Of a stretch of DNA of 64,000 nt, positions 48,993-59,942 are shown piece by piece. Under the pieces are notes generated by a model. The model did not search any database, had not been told where the DNA came from, and saw only the letters and a list, made by a program, of their open reading frames with translations. Source of the stretch: Coleophoma eucalyptorum (taxonomy: Eukaryota; Ascomycota; Leotiomycetes; Helotiales; Dermateaceae); assembly GCA_026120035.1 (NCBI GenBank), contig JALRME010000001.1:1191909-1255908 (forward strand), written 5' to 3'. How positions within the stretch are numbered: the first letter of the stretch is position 1; each line of letters starts with the position of its first letter. Both the position numbers and the translations under genes were made by a program.

Positions 48993-49955
48993 TCACTCCG
49001 AACCATAAACAATATCAGCAATAGCACTAACATGCTCCTCGTCCGTCCCACAGCATCCACCAACAACCCTGAGGCCAGGCAGAAGGCTAAGAAGCTCCGT
49101 ATGCGTTCTCGCCAACGCAGCAACATCACCGCGATCCAGCGTCTCGGAATTATCCAACTCGTCATGACTCTTCTGACTCGAGTTCGCCCGCAAGCTCCCA
49201 ATCCTCGCCCTCACCTTCTCATCCATCCGTCTCAGCACCGGTAAGAAGTGCTCAGGATGTGCACAATTAACACCAAAATAAACTGGGTACGCCCCCGTGG
49301 CCTCATCCACCTTCCGCATCGCATCATCCAGCTTCAACCCCCCAAGCAAAGCGCCATTCGTCTCCACGACAAACGAGATCAAAATCGGCAGCCCAACCTC
49401 CTGCGCCAGCTCCGCCGCCGCAACGGCCTCAAGGACATTACTGGTCGTCATCAAACTCAGCATATCCACCCCCGCATCCGCGAGGCAGCGGACCTGCTCG
49501 ACATACCCGTCCCGGAAGACCTGAACGTTGTCACTCTCCGAGAGCTTGTACGCATCGCCCAACGGGCCCAGAGAGCCACTGACGACAATGGGGCACTGGT
49601 CGCTGGGGAACTCATCCCGGATGCTCTTGACCAGCGCCACGGCGTCGAAAGTCACGCTTCGCACCTTCGCCTTGGCATCGTCGTCCGGTGCGAGGATGCG
49701 CATCCAGGGTTCGGAAGCACGCCATGTTTGCGTCTCGAGCACAATGCCGGTCTGATGTCTTTGGGCGATGCGCACGTAGCTGGTGTGGAGTTCCTGGAGA
49801 AGTGCCCGGCTTGCTGGAGATGAAAGAAGCGGCCAAGATGCGAAGGACGGGAGGTTGCAGGCGTGCTTGTAGACCAGGGCTGTTTCGATACCGCCCTCGG
49901 TTAGGAAGGGGCGGCGAGATTGGAGTTGTGGTAGTTTGGGGGTGTTTGATGGCAT
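48993..49955 (-). CDS. Homocysteine S-methyltransferase
   Basis: Single-exon, 320 aa zinc enzyme that transfers a methyl group from S-methylmethionine or S-adenosylmethionine to homocysteine, making methionine (yeast Mht1/Sam4 type). The TIM-barrel begins with PFLTEGGIETALVY. The zinc ligands are in place: GVNCAHPEHF around residue 235 and the vicinal pair Cys301-Cys302 in VVGGCCGTDEEH near the C-terminus. LETQTW and SGSLGPLGDAY are the usual substrate-side motifs. The full-length frame starts at MPSNTPKLP. The coding sequence is noticeably richer in C/G than its flanks. It lies 1.2 kb downstream of the RGS-LOV gene on the same strand, with no sign of co-transcription. Confidence 0.95.
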   Translation of the reverse strand: MPSNTPKLPQLQSRRPFLTEGGIETALVYKHACNLPSFASWPLLSSPASRALLQELHTSYVRIAQRHQTGIVLETQTWRASEPWMRILAPDDDAKAKVRSVTFDAVALVKSIRDEFPSDQCPIVVSGSLGPLGDAYKLSESDNVQVFRDGYVEQVRCLADAGVDMLSLMTTSNVLEAVAAAELAQEVGLPILISFVVETNGALLGGLKLDDAMRKVDEATGAYPVYFGVNCAHPEHFLPVLRRMDEKVRARIGSLRANSSQKSHDELDNSETLDRGDVAALARTHTELLSLLPGLRVVGGCCGTDEEHVSAIADIVYGSE

Positions 49956-51149
49956 TTTTTTTCTTTTCTAGGTTCTCGAGCTTCTCAGGAATGTGGAGTT
50001 GGGGAATTGGGAGAAAGGGACAATGTTTGGTGTTAGAGATAAGGTTATATTCTAAGCACAGTGAATGAGTCGATTTATATCCCTAATGTGGTAATAAAGG
50101 TGGGATAGAGGCTACGTTGATGAGCAAGTTTCTATATTACATAGTCACGTTATACCCTCTATATAAGAACATCATAGGAAGTATTATAGTAGCAAAAGAT
50201 ATACCAAAGAGTTTCGAACCTCACATATGATATCCATACCGATCATCCATTCTCTTTGCCAATGCCAACCCCACAGTCGAAGACCACCATACATCACGTG
50301 AAAACAAACCTACATAAGAAATAGCAACGGATTCCATTCCTCGACACGAAAATAAACCGCCTTCATGATACTTTAACAAGCATAGTAGCAACTGAGACTA
50401 ATCGCATGAATTTGCTATTATGGGATGAACCGATAAGGAAGAAATTTCCAGCTTGGACCCAGTCGTACATCTTTCTCGTCGCTTAATTCCAAAACACAGG
50501 CAAACAACCGTCTGGATCAGAAACCTCACCCGCGTCATGCCGTTGTCCGAAAGTTGGAACCACATAACCATGGCAGCTCCAAAATCACATGTAGATCTTT
50601 ATCTCTCAAAAATGACTAGTCTAATTTGTCTTGCCGCGTACCTTGTGGATAGCTAGGAGGACAAGTCTGCTTAAACACGGGAGAGGCGAGATCAGGCGAA
50701 GCGTGGAAAACTATCGACAAGACTATCAAAAAAGCTAGGGGATCCAATTCACGGCACAAAAGCATTTGATTGCGAAAACCGGGTTACCACTCGAGGAAGT
50801 GGGTTGCAAGGTAGGAGGAGGCGTCAGATTCGCCATGTGTTGGGCGTCGGGAGTGGCTTATCCTGCAGATGTTCTTTATTGTGGTCAGGATTTATATCGC
50901 GATCTCCACTAATAACGGGTAAATTTTCACTAATAATGTCCCTGAAATAGAATATAACCCTTTCACCCGACCAACCATATGAAACGAAGAAAGGATATCT
51001 TAATACATGTGAAACTCGCTGAAATGTTGCGTCCCTAAAACATAACCTTACGCAACACCTGGGGATAACTCCAAAAAGAAGAATGCCTCCGTCATGAACA
51101 GTATTTATAATACTTACATCTTCAGAGCCGAAAGAGTCATTTATCCCTA
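49956..51149. other. Intergenic, 1.2 kb; nothing recognised
   Basis: Promoter of the methyltransferase gene and 3' flank of the RGS-LOV gene. No frame or repeat worth naming. Confidence 0.55.
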
Positions 51150-53523
51150 CTATTCACCAATTCGTAGCGAGTAAGGACTTCCCCGTCCATCTGTGGCGGC
51201 ACCATCGATACTTGGAGCGTACGCTCTGGTGGCATCGTCTCTATTCCCATATCGGATAGCAAAGCTTCTCAGACTTCCAGCATCGTCCCTGATACTGGCG
51301 TTGTCGCCATATTGTGACATTTTGTCTCGGCCGAATTTTGGATCCACTGGAGGAGCTTGCTTGAAACGCTTTCCAGTAGGTTGAGAATTCTCATCATCGA
51401 CAATGACGACCATCCATACCCCGATTGCACCATTGCTTCCAATAAGAGGCGTGCAATGAATCCATCTATTTCTACCGTCGAGATCCTGTTTGCTTATCCA
51501 CCGGACCTTTGCAGTGACACCGCGACCATCGGCTAAGGCTTGAGTAAGTTCGTCGCGAACACGGTGAGAGCCTCCAATTTTGGCCATGAATGGGCTTTGA
51601 AGGATTCCAGGAACACGAAGCGATGGGCTTGCGAAAAGAATTCTCAAGTTTGGGTATGGGCGGACGAGTAAATAATTCTCGTAAATACCGCTGAGTTTTC
51701 CACTTGGACGGCCGAGACTGAAGCTCTTGGTTCCATCTGGGCTGGCCTCATTGATAAGTAGTCGTGGTTTGTGCCAATTCATACTACTTCCAGTTTCGAC
51801 CTCTTCTTCTTGCGACTCTTTATGCATTCGTCCACCCCATCGTCGTACAATATCGAGTTCTTGCATATTGAGCATCTCGCTTAGCTCTTGAAACTCATCT
51901 TTCTTGACTTCGTTCACCATAGGATCCTCATCATCTTTCGAGTTCGCTCTACACTCTGCTGCCATTGCCACTCTTTCAAGTGATTCCATGTCTGAGCATT
52001 CCTTTACCAAGCCTGATACATCGACTTGCGCACCAATAAAGTATCTGATCGTCCCTCGACTATCGCACAAGGGCGCGATCATTAGGAGATTCATGAAAGG
52101 AGAACCATCACGGCGGCTGATTTTGTTAGTCGATCCTCACAATGTAATCAGAGAAACCTACTAATTCAGGAAGACCTCGCAGTGTTCTTGTCCAGCATCG
52201 AGCTTTTCTCTAATTCTGCGTGTGCTAAACGGATTCGTTTTTGGACCCTGAAGGAAACGACAATTCCTGCCTATGACATAGTTCATCCCATATTGCGTCG
52301 TGCGGTGGAATTCTGAATCTTGTTAGCTGCTAGGTACCAGGCTAGAAAATGTCTCTTACCTTCCGATGCAAAAACAATAGGATTGTCGGGACGTGAAGGG
52401 TCGGTCAAGCAGAAGACTTCGGCCAAACCCTCCGAAGCTTCCCTCAAATGTGCAGGCAAGGTACCAGTGATTCTCCTTTGAATAGATGCGCTCACGGTCT
52501 GGATATAGATGTGTGTAATGTATGCTGGTAAATCCTCACGAACCAAAACTTCAAATGCCTCTCTTGCTCTCGCTTCCAATGCGGCATTGGAAGTAGAACT
52601 CACGGGCGATTTAGTAAAATCGAAACCGTCTATAGGGTCCAGGGCTTCGGCAATCGCATTGGAGTACTCTATCGCTTTCATCGCCTTGATGGCATCCAGG
52701 TAGTATATTAGAATTGGTATGGAGCTCACTCTTGACGAACTTAAGAAAGCCGTGAAACGTAACAATAATGTCGGATCTGAAAAAATGACCTTCAAATGTT
52801 CAGTGGAAAATAATTGTTCAGATCTCGTTTCCAGAGAGTATTGCTTTGTTCCAGACTCTGGAGGCGCCACGAGGTCGAAAGATCCTGGGTCTAAGTCCTC
52901 TTCTATCAGTGGTTCAAGTTGATCATCGTTTCCAGCTTTCGACTGCAAGGCTGGCAAAGACGTTGCGTTGGTTTCATAAGAATATACAGAATTCGCTCGC
53001 GACTGGGTTCCGTCGGACTGGTAGGTGGTTGTAGGTGATTGAACAGCCGAATCCATAGCTGGATCTTCCTTTGCTTCCTTTGGGGAATCTTCTTTAGGTC
53101 TTTTGATCCTATATATGTGGGTTAATGGGCAAGTCTAGAAATAGAGTTCTGGTCTTCGTACTTTGTCCGCCTTAGAACTGGTACTGCTTCCGGATCCGGC
53201 TTTTGGATCGGAAAGAAAGAAACGATCTTTGGGGTCTCGACGTCGGTATTTATCGTGGGCAAACTTTGTCGCGAAAAGTTTTCAACTCGTATCGGACTGT
53301 CTGGTTTATTTGAGAATCTGCTAGAGGACGCTGAGTCAGGTCTCTTTCTCGCGGTTCCAGTTGCAGTTGAGGGCCGATAAAATGGTATTGTTGGCGGTTC
53401 GGCAGCGTAGAGGTCGAGGTCGAGGTCTTCGTCTTCTTCGCTAATGGGCGTGGTAATATTGTAAAGGGAAGAAATCTTCATGGCAGAAGGGGCTCGGCGG
53501 TCCGAGGATTTAAGAAAGTTCAT
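51150..53523 (-). CDS. RGS-LOV blue-light photoreceptor (BcLOV4-like)
   Basis: Flavin-binding light sensor fused to a regulator-of-G-protein-signalling domain, 742 aa from exons 53523-53162, 53108-52360, 52312-52162 and 52116-51150, all in phase. In order: a disordered N-terminus; an RGS-like helical domain at about 220-335 (FSTEHLKVIFSDPTLLLRF ... YITHIYIQTV); and the LOV domain at about 349-456. The LOV photoactive loop GRNCRFLQG (adduct-forming Cys388) is assembled by intron 2 removal, and flavin-contact positions Asn420, Asn430 and Gln450 are kept. An amphipathic basic helix follows at about 495-520 (ELSEMLNMQELDIVRRWGGR), then a second PAS-like domain at about 566-660 with no cysteine in the reactive position. 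The Botrytis relative BcLOV4 moves to the plasma membrane in blue light by binding anionic lipids; a like role here is inference. Confidence 0.93.
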
Positions 53524-56500
53524 ACTTTCAGAGGCCCTCGTGGTGGCTAGAGGAGAGGGAAACTAGAATATTGACATACGGCGTGAGTATTGGATGGCAA
53601 GCCAGGAACGGCGTAGTGGTGCTTATTGGTGCTAGGATGGAGCATGAGCCTTCCCGATCTAAAACCAGAGCTTGGAGGAAAAGGAAAACGCGGCAGACAC
53701 TTGACTATATAGCGAGAACGAGTGACAAGCTGCAGAAGAAATGAGACGGGGCCGCCCACCAAGGACCAGGATGGCGAAGTTGCACTGGAAGCCGGCAGGT
53801 TCACATCTTGCGCATATGATGGCATCGCAGCCATGTCGCGTGGCTTTAGCCGTCCACGGGTGCACTGGGCAGCTCAAGCGTGCAATGGACCTGGAGATGC
53901 CCAGACTTGGACCTGGACTCGAAAACTATCGATGATGAGATGCAGCTAGAGGGAACCGGTAGGTTGCGTTAGTCTGAGAGGCAGAGATGTATAGTAAGGG
54001 GTACGGATCCAATTACCATTCCCGCGGTCCTATTGGGCTCGATGCTGCGGTCCCCACGGGCTTGTAGGAGGGACGGAGATCGAGAGGCGAGGTGATGCGA
54101 TACGTTGATAGGAGATGAGATGGGATGAGGTGAGATGGACAGCTGCGTCTGCATCATCACTTTATTCTTATTTTATTTTTATTTTTATTTTTGTTTTGTT
54201 TTCTTCCTTGGTCTCAGTGCTGATCTGCAGTTGCCCGCAATGCTCAAGGCAGTGACGATAGTGGGCAGTCACACTTGACGAGCAGTGCGAGTATTGTGAA
54301 TTTCATAGAACCTCAATACCGTCATCCACGGGATGAAGAGCAAGGACAAGATAATTCGGATAAAATAATCGTACGATCTCATGTAAACCAGTTCCTTCAG
54401 TCTTGTACAGTAAGGCCGTCCGCATGCTCTTTTCTTTTCCCTCTAAATCATGGCCCATTTATGCAGCTTTTGATGGCATCTGCAAAGAAATATGCGAGCG
54501 AACGACGTCGACATAAGAATGACAAGGTATATGTTTCCAAAGAAGCAAATGAACCATGTCGCGATCCTCGACCACGGCATCTCAACCCCATAATTACATC
54601 GGATAGGCCCCTGCTGCATCTCCCGCACGGTCACAGCCCTGCCGACTTCTCTCGCCGAAAGCGACTTGTCACACAAGGTCCCTTCGATTCGACGCGCATG
54701 GCCTCCAACCTGACATCTTGATCCTTAGCGCGCACGAAAAATCCAAGACAGCAGCAATGGAGAGGAACGGTCCTTAGTAGACTTCAGGTTCAATATTTGG
54801 TTTTGTTTGCCGTGCCGTCAACCACTTTCCATCACTTCCCTATTCGGAAACGCAATCCCAAAAGGGTGTGGCCCTGTCCTTGCCATTTGCAGATCGGGTA
54901 TCTCGTAGACAGGATCGAGGATCGAGGATCGAGCAGCATCGAATGGAAATCCCCGTCCAAGTCAGTCATGGGCATGGGCGTGGGAGGGCGAGGGTGAGGC
55001 AGCAAGCATTAACCATGCGACGGGTATAGTGAATCTCCAATGTTTTTGTTTCTTGGTGTGGGTGTTTGATGTGTTTAATTCGTACGCGGTTGTTTCCTGG
55101 AGACCATATTATGGAATTTACGAAGCAAAAGCAACCAGAAAGGCTGGACCAAAAGCCGGACCCAGCGAACGCATCAGCTTTTGCTAGACACAGAACGATG
55201 CAGCGGGGCTCCGGCTCGTGCCTCCGGTACAGCCAAGGTTGGCTTCGCTACTGGTTGAGCGACGGCGAGTGCCAGTTAAAAACGGCTTGCCGACCCTTTT
55301 CACCACGGCCACGCCTCCTCTGTCCCTCCGCCCAACCCCTGTGGCCCCCAACCATTCTTTTTCTGCTCTTAAGACAGTGCTAATATTGCATATGCGAGGT
55401 CTTTTCACTGATATGAGGTTGGATTGGTGAGGGGGCATAGGACATTGAAACGAACTAGGGGGTGGAGGGTGAGAATTACCAATTGATTAAATTCTTCGCG
55501 ACCTGGTGAGGTATTTTTTTAATCAGTGTGGTTACGAATAAGTAATCCGTAGCTCTGCAAATCCTTTCGTTTCCATACATCCAAGCACTCTGGTTCTCCC
55601 GCATCAAGATTGATGCGCATACATCCCTCACAGCAGCTTATCAGTATTTGGGGGCGGAGGAGCCTGGGATTTGTCTGGAGATCGTTCGCTAAGGAGAAAT
55701 CTGGGTATTCTTTTGGGTTTGTTTCTTTTTAGGACAGGGCTCTTGGTTGGGTTGGTGATCTTCTCTGGATTCCAAGGCCCGCTATCCAAACATCAATAGT
55801 ACCTTCAGCACAGCCCCCTCCCCCGATGTATGACGTTAAGACCGATGATGAAATTCTGATCGCCCGTCTTCAGATTGGAACAATATGATTCAGCTCCACC
55901 AAACGTCCCATGAACGTGGTTTTTTAGCCCAGTCTCCCGGGCCCTTAGCGTCAGATATAGTTCACGGTGCAGATGTCCCCCATGATCGAGGATTACCAAC
56001 TGCCGAGTTGGCCACGGACAATTCGTCGAGTTTTCAAGCCTCTAACTAGTAAGGGGCAAAGATTGATCAACGCAACGGAGCCATGTCGTGGTTTGCAGCC
56101 TGTTAGAACTCTCCCTTGTGGTAACGCACATGTAATCAAGACACCCAAAACCACAAGCTGAAAACCCGGACGTTGTGGAAATTGGTAAGGTGCTAAACTG
56201 CGTGGATGTCAAAGACTTCGAGGGCTACGCCGATTTCCTGTTACGGACATGAGTGTGGAACAAATAATTGAGTCAGGATACACCAGACAACACATGGTAG
56301 TCACCAATAAAACTTCAGGGAGAAGTGCATGGCGAGGGCTCAGCTATGAATTGCCCAATTCCTCGCACAGATGAAAGTCCTGCAAGCTGCAAGACATATA
56401 TTTTTATTTGAAAGCAATGCTAGGCAATCCTTGCGTTACGATATGGCCGGGGATGGAATTGAGAAGTCGCAGAACAATTGCAGCCGTGAAGTATCACGGT

Positions 56501-57035
56501 GCTGTTGTGGTGGTGATTAGTACCCTTTCCATCAGGTTGAAAGAACGCAGGGAATGTAGAAGCAATGATGAGAAATTCCTATCCTGATTGATGTCTCAGG
56601 GTGAAAAACGAGAATTTAGGTGTTCCTTCCATTTTCAGCAGACAAGATGCCAGGAGCATACACCAGGAAATTTTTCTCAAGGCCATACTTCTGCTCGTCT
56701 TTTCCTCTAAATTTCAAGCGTCAAGACCACATCGTGTCATATCGTTCTGTACTTCTTCATCTTCTTCCATCTGAACTATAGCCATGTTATAGTGCATAAT
56801 TTGTAGCTCGCAATGCATCCCAGGTACTCGTAAGTGGTTGCTGTCAAATTTATGCAAACGCAAATTTTACTTTAAAAGTTGCCTTTTCCCAAGAGTAGCT
56901 GAAATTATGCCAGGCAGGGGAACGGGTCTTGTTTTGAACGTATCCTGTACAATGCGCTTCTGATCACTCAATTGAGCTGACTTCTCCCAAGACAGCCACC
57001 CTATTGGACCACGGATTCGCGCTTTCCATCATCTA
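53524..57035. other. Long intergenic region, 3.5 kb, upstream of the RGS-LOV gene
   Basis: Contains GATC/GATG-rich words, a T-rich run at 54162-54200 and the triple GGATCGA repeat at 54912-54932. A frame at 54275-54721 lacks any signature and I do not call it. It is shared upstream territory of the divergent RGS-LOV (minus) and DUF3431 (plus) genes. Confidence 0.55.
54912..54932 (+). repeat. Three tandem GGATCGA units upstream of the RGS-LOV gene
   Basis: Exact 7-base units at 54912-54918, 54919-54925 and 54926-54932, about 1.4 kb before the RGS-LOV start codon. Each contains GATCGA, like the sites reported for the White Collar complex in Neurospora. A single GATCGA also occurs at 54078 and another near 55984. 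Confidence 0.7.
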
Positions 57036-58292
57036 ATGGACTTTTCGGCCTCCCCAATAAATGGATATCTATGCTCTCTCTACTCACAGTCATTGCCCTT
57101 GTCTGGACGTTTCAAAAATCTCAGTAGCGGTTGGCATTCATTCCCAGACAATGCAGACAATATCAGAATCCAAGGAGGGTACCCTAGTGGTCTCACAGCT
57201 CAAAGTTATACGGGATCGGAGCCATACAACAAGAAGGAATATGGGGTACGAACAACTAAATTTGAGTTAGGTTCGGTCAAGCCAGTTGGCGAATCATGTA
57301 CGAAAATGATCGTTGTGTCACGAACAATCAGCGATGATATCCACTGGGTTGAGCAGAACTTTGGATCAGATCCTCACGTCTCGCATGCTATCTATACAAT
57401 TGATGATCCCTCGGCCGATCTTCATCCACCAAGGAATAAAGGGCATGAAGTAATGGCATACTTGTCATACATCATCGACTACTATCATAATCTATCAGAC
57501 ATCAATATCTTCATGCATTCTGATCAGAATTCATGGCATAGAGATGGGGGCCTTGGACTGGATCCTATCCAGCAGATCGCACGATTATCCTCGGAGCGTG
57601 TTCAGCGAGTAGGATACATGAACATGCGATGTCAATGGGATCCTGGTTGTCCCAAAGGGATATCCTCGAAAGAATTCATGAGTGAGGGGCACAAGAAAGA
57701 GCAAGATATACTTGCACAGTCCTGGGCGGAGCTCTTTCCACTGGATGCAAAGCCTGATGTCCTTGCCCAGCTATGCTGTGCACAATTTGCGGTATCTAAG
57801 GCTACAATTCTGAGTATTCCTTTGATGAGATACAGCTTTTACCGAGACTGGTTACTCCATACGCAGCTATCTGATGACATGAGTAGCCGTGTTTTTGAAT
57901 ACATTTGGCAATTTATCTTCACTGGCCAAGACACCGTGTGCTCAAAGCAACATATATGTTATTGTGACGGCTTTGGTATCTGTTTTGGTGGCGAAGCTCA
58001 GTACAATAACTACTGGGAAATTGATCGAGAACGGTTGAATCTGCAAGAAAAGGCTGAGGAAGCGGGAAAGAACCGGCATCAATATGTGAATCTGATTCAG
58101 AATGGCCATTTCCAGGCTGCGAAAGAATTTGGAATCCCGGAAGAGGGTTTACTTCACCAGTTGCAGGTGAAGGTTGATATATTACAGAAATGGCAGAATG
58201 ATAGAAGACTGGAGGCAATGCAGAACGGAGATGTGGCCATGAACCGGGCGAGAGAAGCTGGACGATATTGGAAAGATGGTGACGGATTCTGA
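57036..58292 (+). CDS. DUF3431 family protein
   Basis: Intronless, 418 aa. The family core is clear: VVSRTISDDIHWVEQ, IYTIDDPSADLHPPRNKGHE, MAYLSYIIDYYHNLSDINIFM-H, RVGYMNMRCQWDPGCP, and the later SW-AELFP, QFAVSK and SIPLMRYSFYRDWL. DUF3431 is widespread in filamentous fungi. The fold and the pattern of conserved Asp/His resemble nucleotide-sugar enzymes, but no activity is established, so I leave the function open. Many family members have an N-terminal membrane anchor or signal; here the first 30 residues are not convincingly hydrophobic, so a missed upstream exon is possible. It is convergent with the next gene, with 116 bases between the stop codons. Confidence 0.85.
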   Translation: MDFSASPINGYLCSLYSQSLPLSGRFKNLSSGWHSFPDNADNIRIQGGYPSGLTAQSYTGSEPYNKKEYGVRTTKFELGSVKPVGESCTKMIVVSRTISDDIHWVEQNFGSDPHVSHAIYTIDDPSADLHPPRNKGHEVMAYLSYIIDYYHNLSDINIFMHSDQNSWHRDGGLGLDPIQQIARLSSERVQRVGYMNMRCQWDPGCPKGISSKEFMSEGHKKEQDILAQSWAELFPLDAKPDVLAQLCCAQFAVSKATILSIPLMRYSFYRDWLLHTQLSDDMSSRVFEYIWQFIFTGQDTVCSKQHICYCDGFGICFGGEAQYNNYWEIDRERLNLQEKAEEAGKNRHQYVNLIQNGHFQAAKEFGIPEEGLLHQLQVKVDILQKWQNDRRLEAMQNGDVAMNRAREAGRYWKDGDGF

Positions 58293-58408
58293 GCATCACT
58301 AGGGTCTGTAGGTAGCTATACTTATTAAACATTCGAGTCCCCCAAAACCACCAAACACCAATAATCAGTTTAGCCAAACCCCAGGGCTAGTACTTTCAGG
58401 CAGAGCTA

Positions 58409-59942
58409 TCATTTTGGTTCTGGAAGCGTCGGTTCCTACAAGATGCATCAGCTCGACCCACGACTCAAACCGCAAATAAGCACAAAAAGAATAAATCAAA
58501 CTCAAAACTCACCACAGATGTAATCGCGTTCCCGGGCAATTCCATTAAGTCCTCGAAGTTACCGGGTAGCTTCGCAAAGTTGTACATCCCATCGATGCAG
58601 TGATCTGCATGTTCCCCATGGATACCGCCAGTTGGGAACTTCTGCCCGACCTCGTCATGCACGACTGAGGTTTCGGGGAGTGTCTGGATATCGAGCGTTG
58701 CTGCGGACATGGTCTCGCTTACCTTCGGTGTCACGGTGATGCAGAAGTGGATTGGACAGAAGACGTCATCGTAGTCGCTATCGAGTTTGCGGGGATCATC
58801 TTCGTCAAGACTTGCTGGTGGTGGGGTGGTGGTAGCAGGTAATCTGGGCGAGGAGACCGACGGGAGAGTCGAGGTCAAAGGATCGACGAGTTTGGAAGTT
58901 GGGGTAGGAGGGCCCATACTAGTGGATGGTCTTTGTGGCGTCTGATCGCCTGGAGATTGGGCACCATCTCCTTGGACGTGATGGAGATGGAGGATCTTAT
59001 GATCGGTTGGCTTTTCACACTCGATGTGCTTCTGCTTCTCTGTGGAAGGTCTTTCGACAAGGAACACGAACGTGAATTCACGTGGCAGACCAGATTCTTG
59101 TTGCGAGTTCTCCTCTAATGACCAGACCAACTTCGTGTCTGGTTTTCGATGCTCGTTCATGCTGAATCCTTCTCTATGATATGTGCTTCTGGTTGATCCT
59201 TGGCTGGTATAATTAGCAGTGCTCTCTGAAACGCTTTTCTCCCAACGGTCCATCTACATAATATGTGGCCGAAGATGGCAATTCATACATAATGCAACTT
59301 ACATCTTCATCATAGTTCCAACTACTTTATCCTTCTCGTGCGACATTCCTGCATTTACAGATGCTCCCCCCACTGGACATTTTGTTACACCTGTGCTGGT
59401 TATTAGAGGAACAAAGGCAACGTCAGTACTTTTACCACTCACCAACACTAGCTCCCAGTCTGAAAGCAGAGCATTGTCAGTTCTAGGTAAGATGTGGATA
59501 CCGGATCAGCTTACTGAAAATTCCACTTCAAGGATTCCGAGCTCATGCGACCATAAGCCGCATGGGGAGCATACTTGAGGAAACGAAGCTGCTCATTCTT
59601 CTCAGAACGTGCAGTGAGAGTGACTATAGCAGACTCGAATCGATGTTTCACCGAGAGGGATGGATGCAGTACAAAGCTGATGGCTACGAACGTAACATGG
59701 ATTGTGTTCTTCGTGTGTACGTTATCGTCATCGTATAAGCCGTTCTGTAGACGCTGAAGATGTGCCGAAACATATGCCTCGCCGGCAAAATCTCGCTCGT
59801 AGAGGATCTGCTCGGTGATTTGGAACTTCTGATCTGGGCCGTTCTTATTGGAGACCTGGTTGAACCTGACTGGAGCTGCGGGTGCTGAAGGGAGTGTAAG
59901 TGTTAGACCTGGAGCTGCTGTAGAAACTGGTGTTGCAGCCAT
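58409..59942 (-). CDS. Conserved fungal protein of unknown function, five exons including a 17-nt microexon
   Basis: Exons 59942-59515, 59459-59443 (17 nt), 59390-59303, 59203-58513 and 58435-58409 give 416 aa with every phase consistent. Conserved-looking features are KVVGTMMKIQGSTRS across the third junction, KLVWSLEEN...SGLPREF followed by hydrophobic residues and VERP, and CPVGGASVNAGM in exon 3. I recall the W-x-L-E-E-N...S-G-x-P pattern from uncharacterised filamentous-fungus proteins but cannot name a family. The last exon encodes only EPTLPEPK before the stop and rests on one donor/acceptor pair. No membrane helix or catalytic motif is seen. An in-frame ATG at 60002 would add 20 residues. 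The fourth exon uses an acceptor (59204) with a strong GCTAAT branch point, not the nearer TAG. Confidence 0.75.

Noticed and set aside
54275..54721. 148-codon plus-strand frame upstream of the RGS-LOV gene
   Set aside because: Composition looks non-coding and no ATG begins the reported length; no domain seen.
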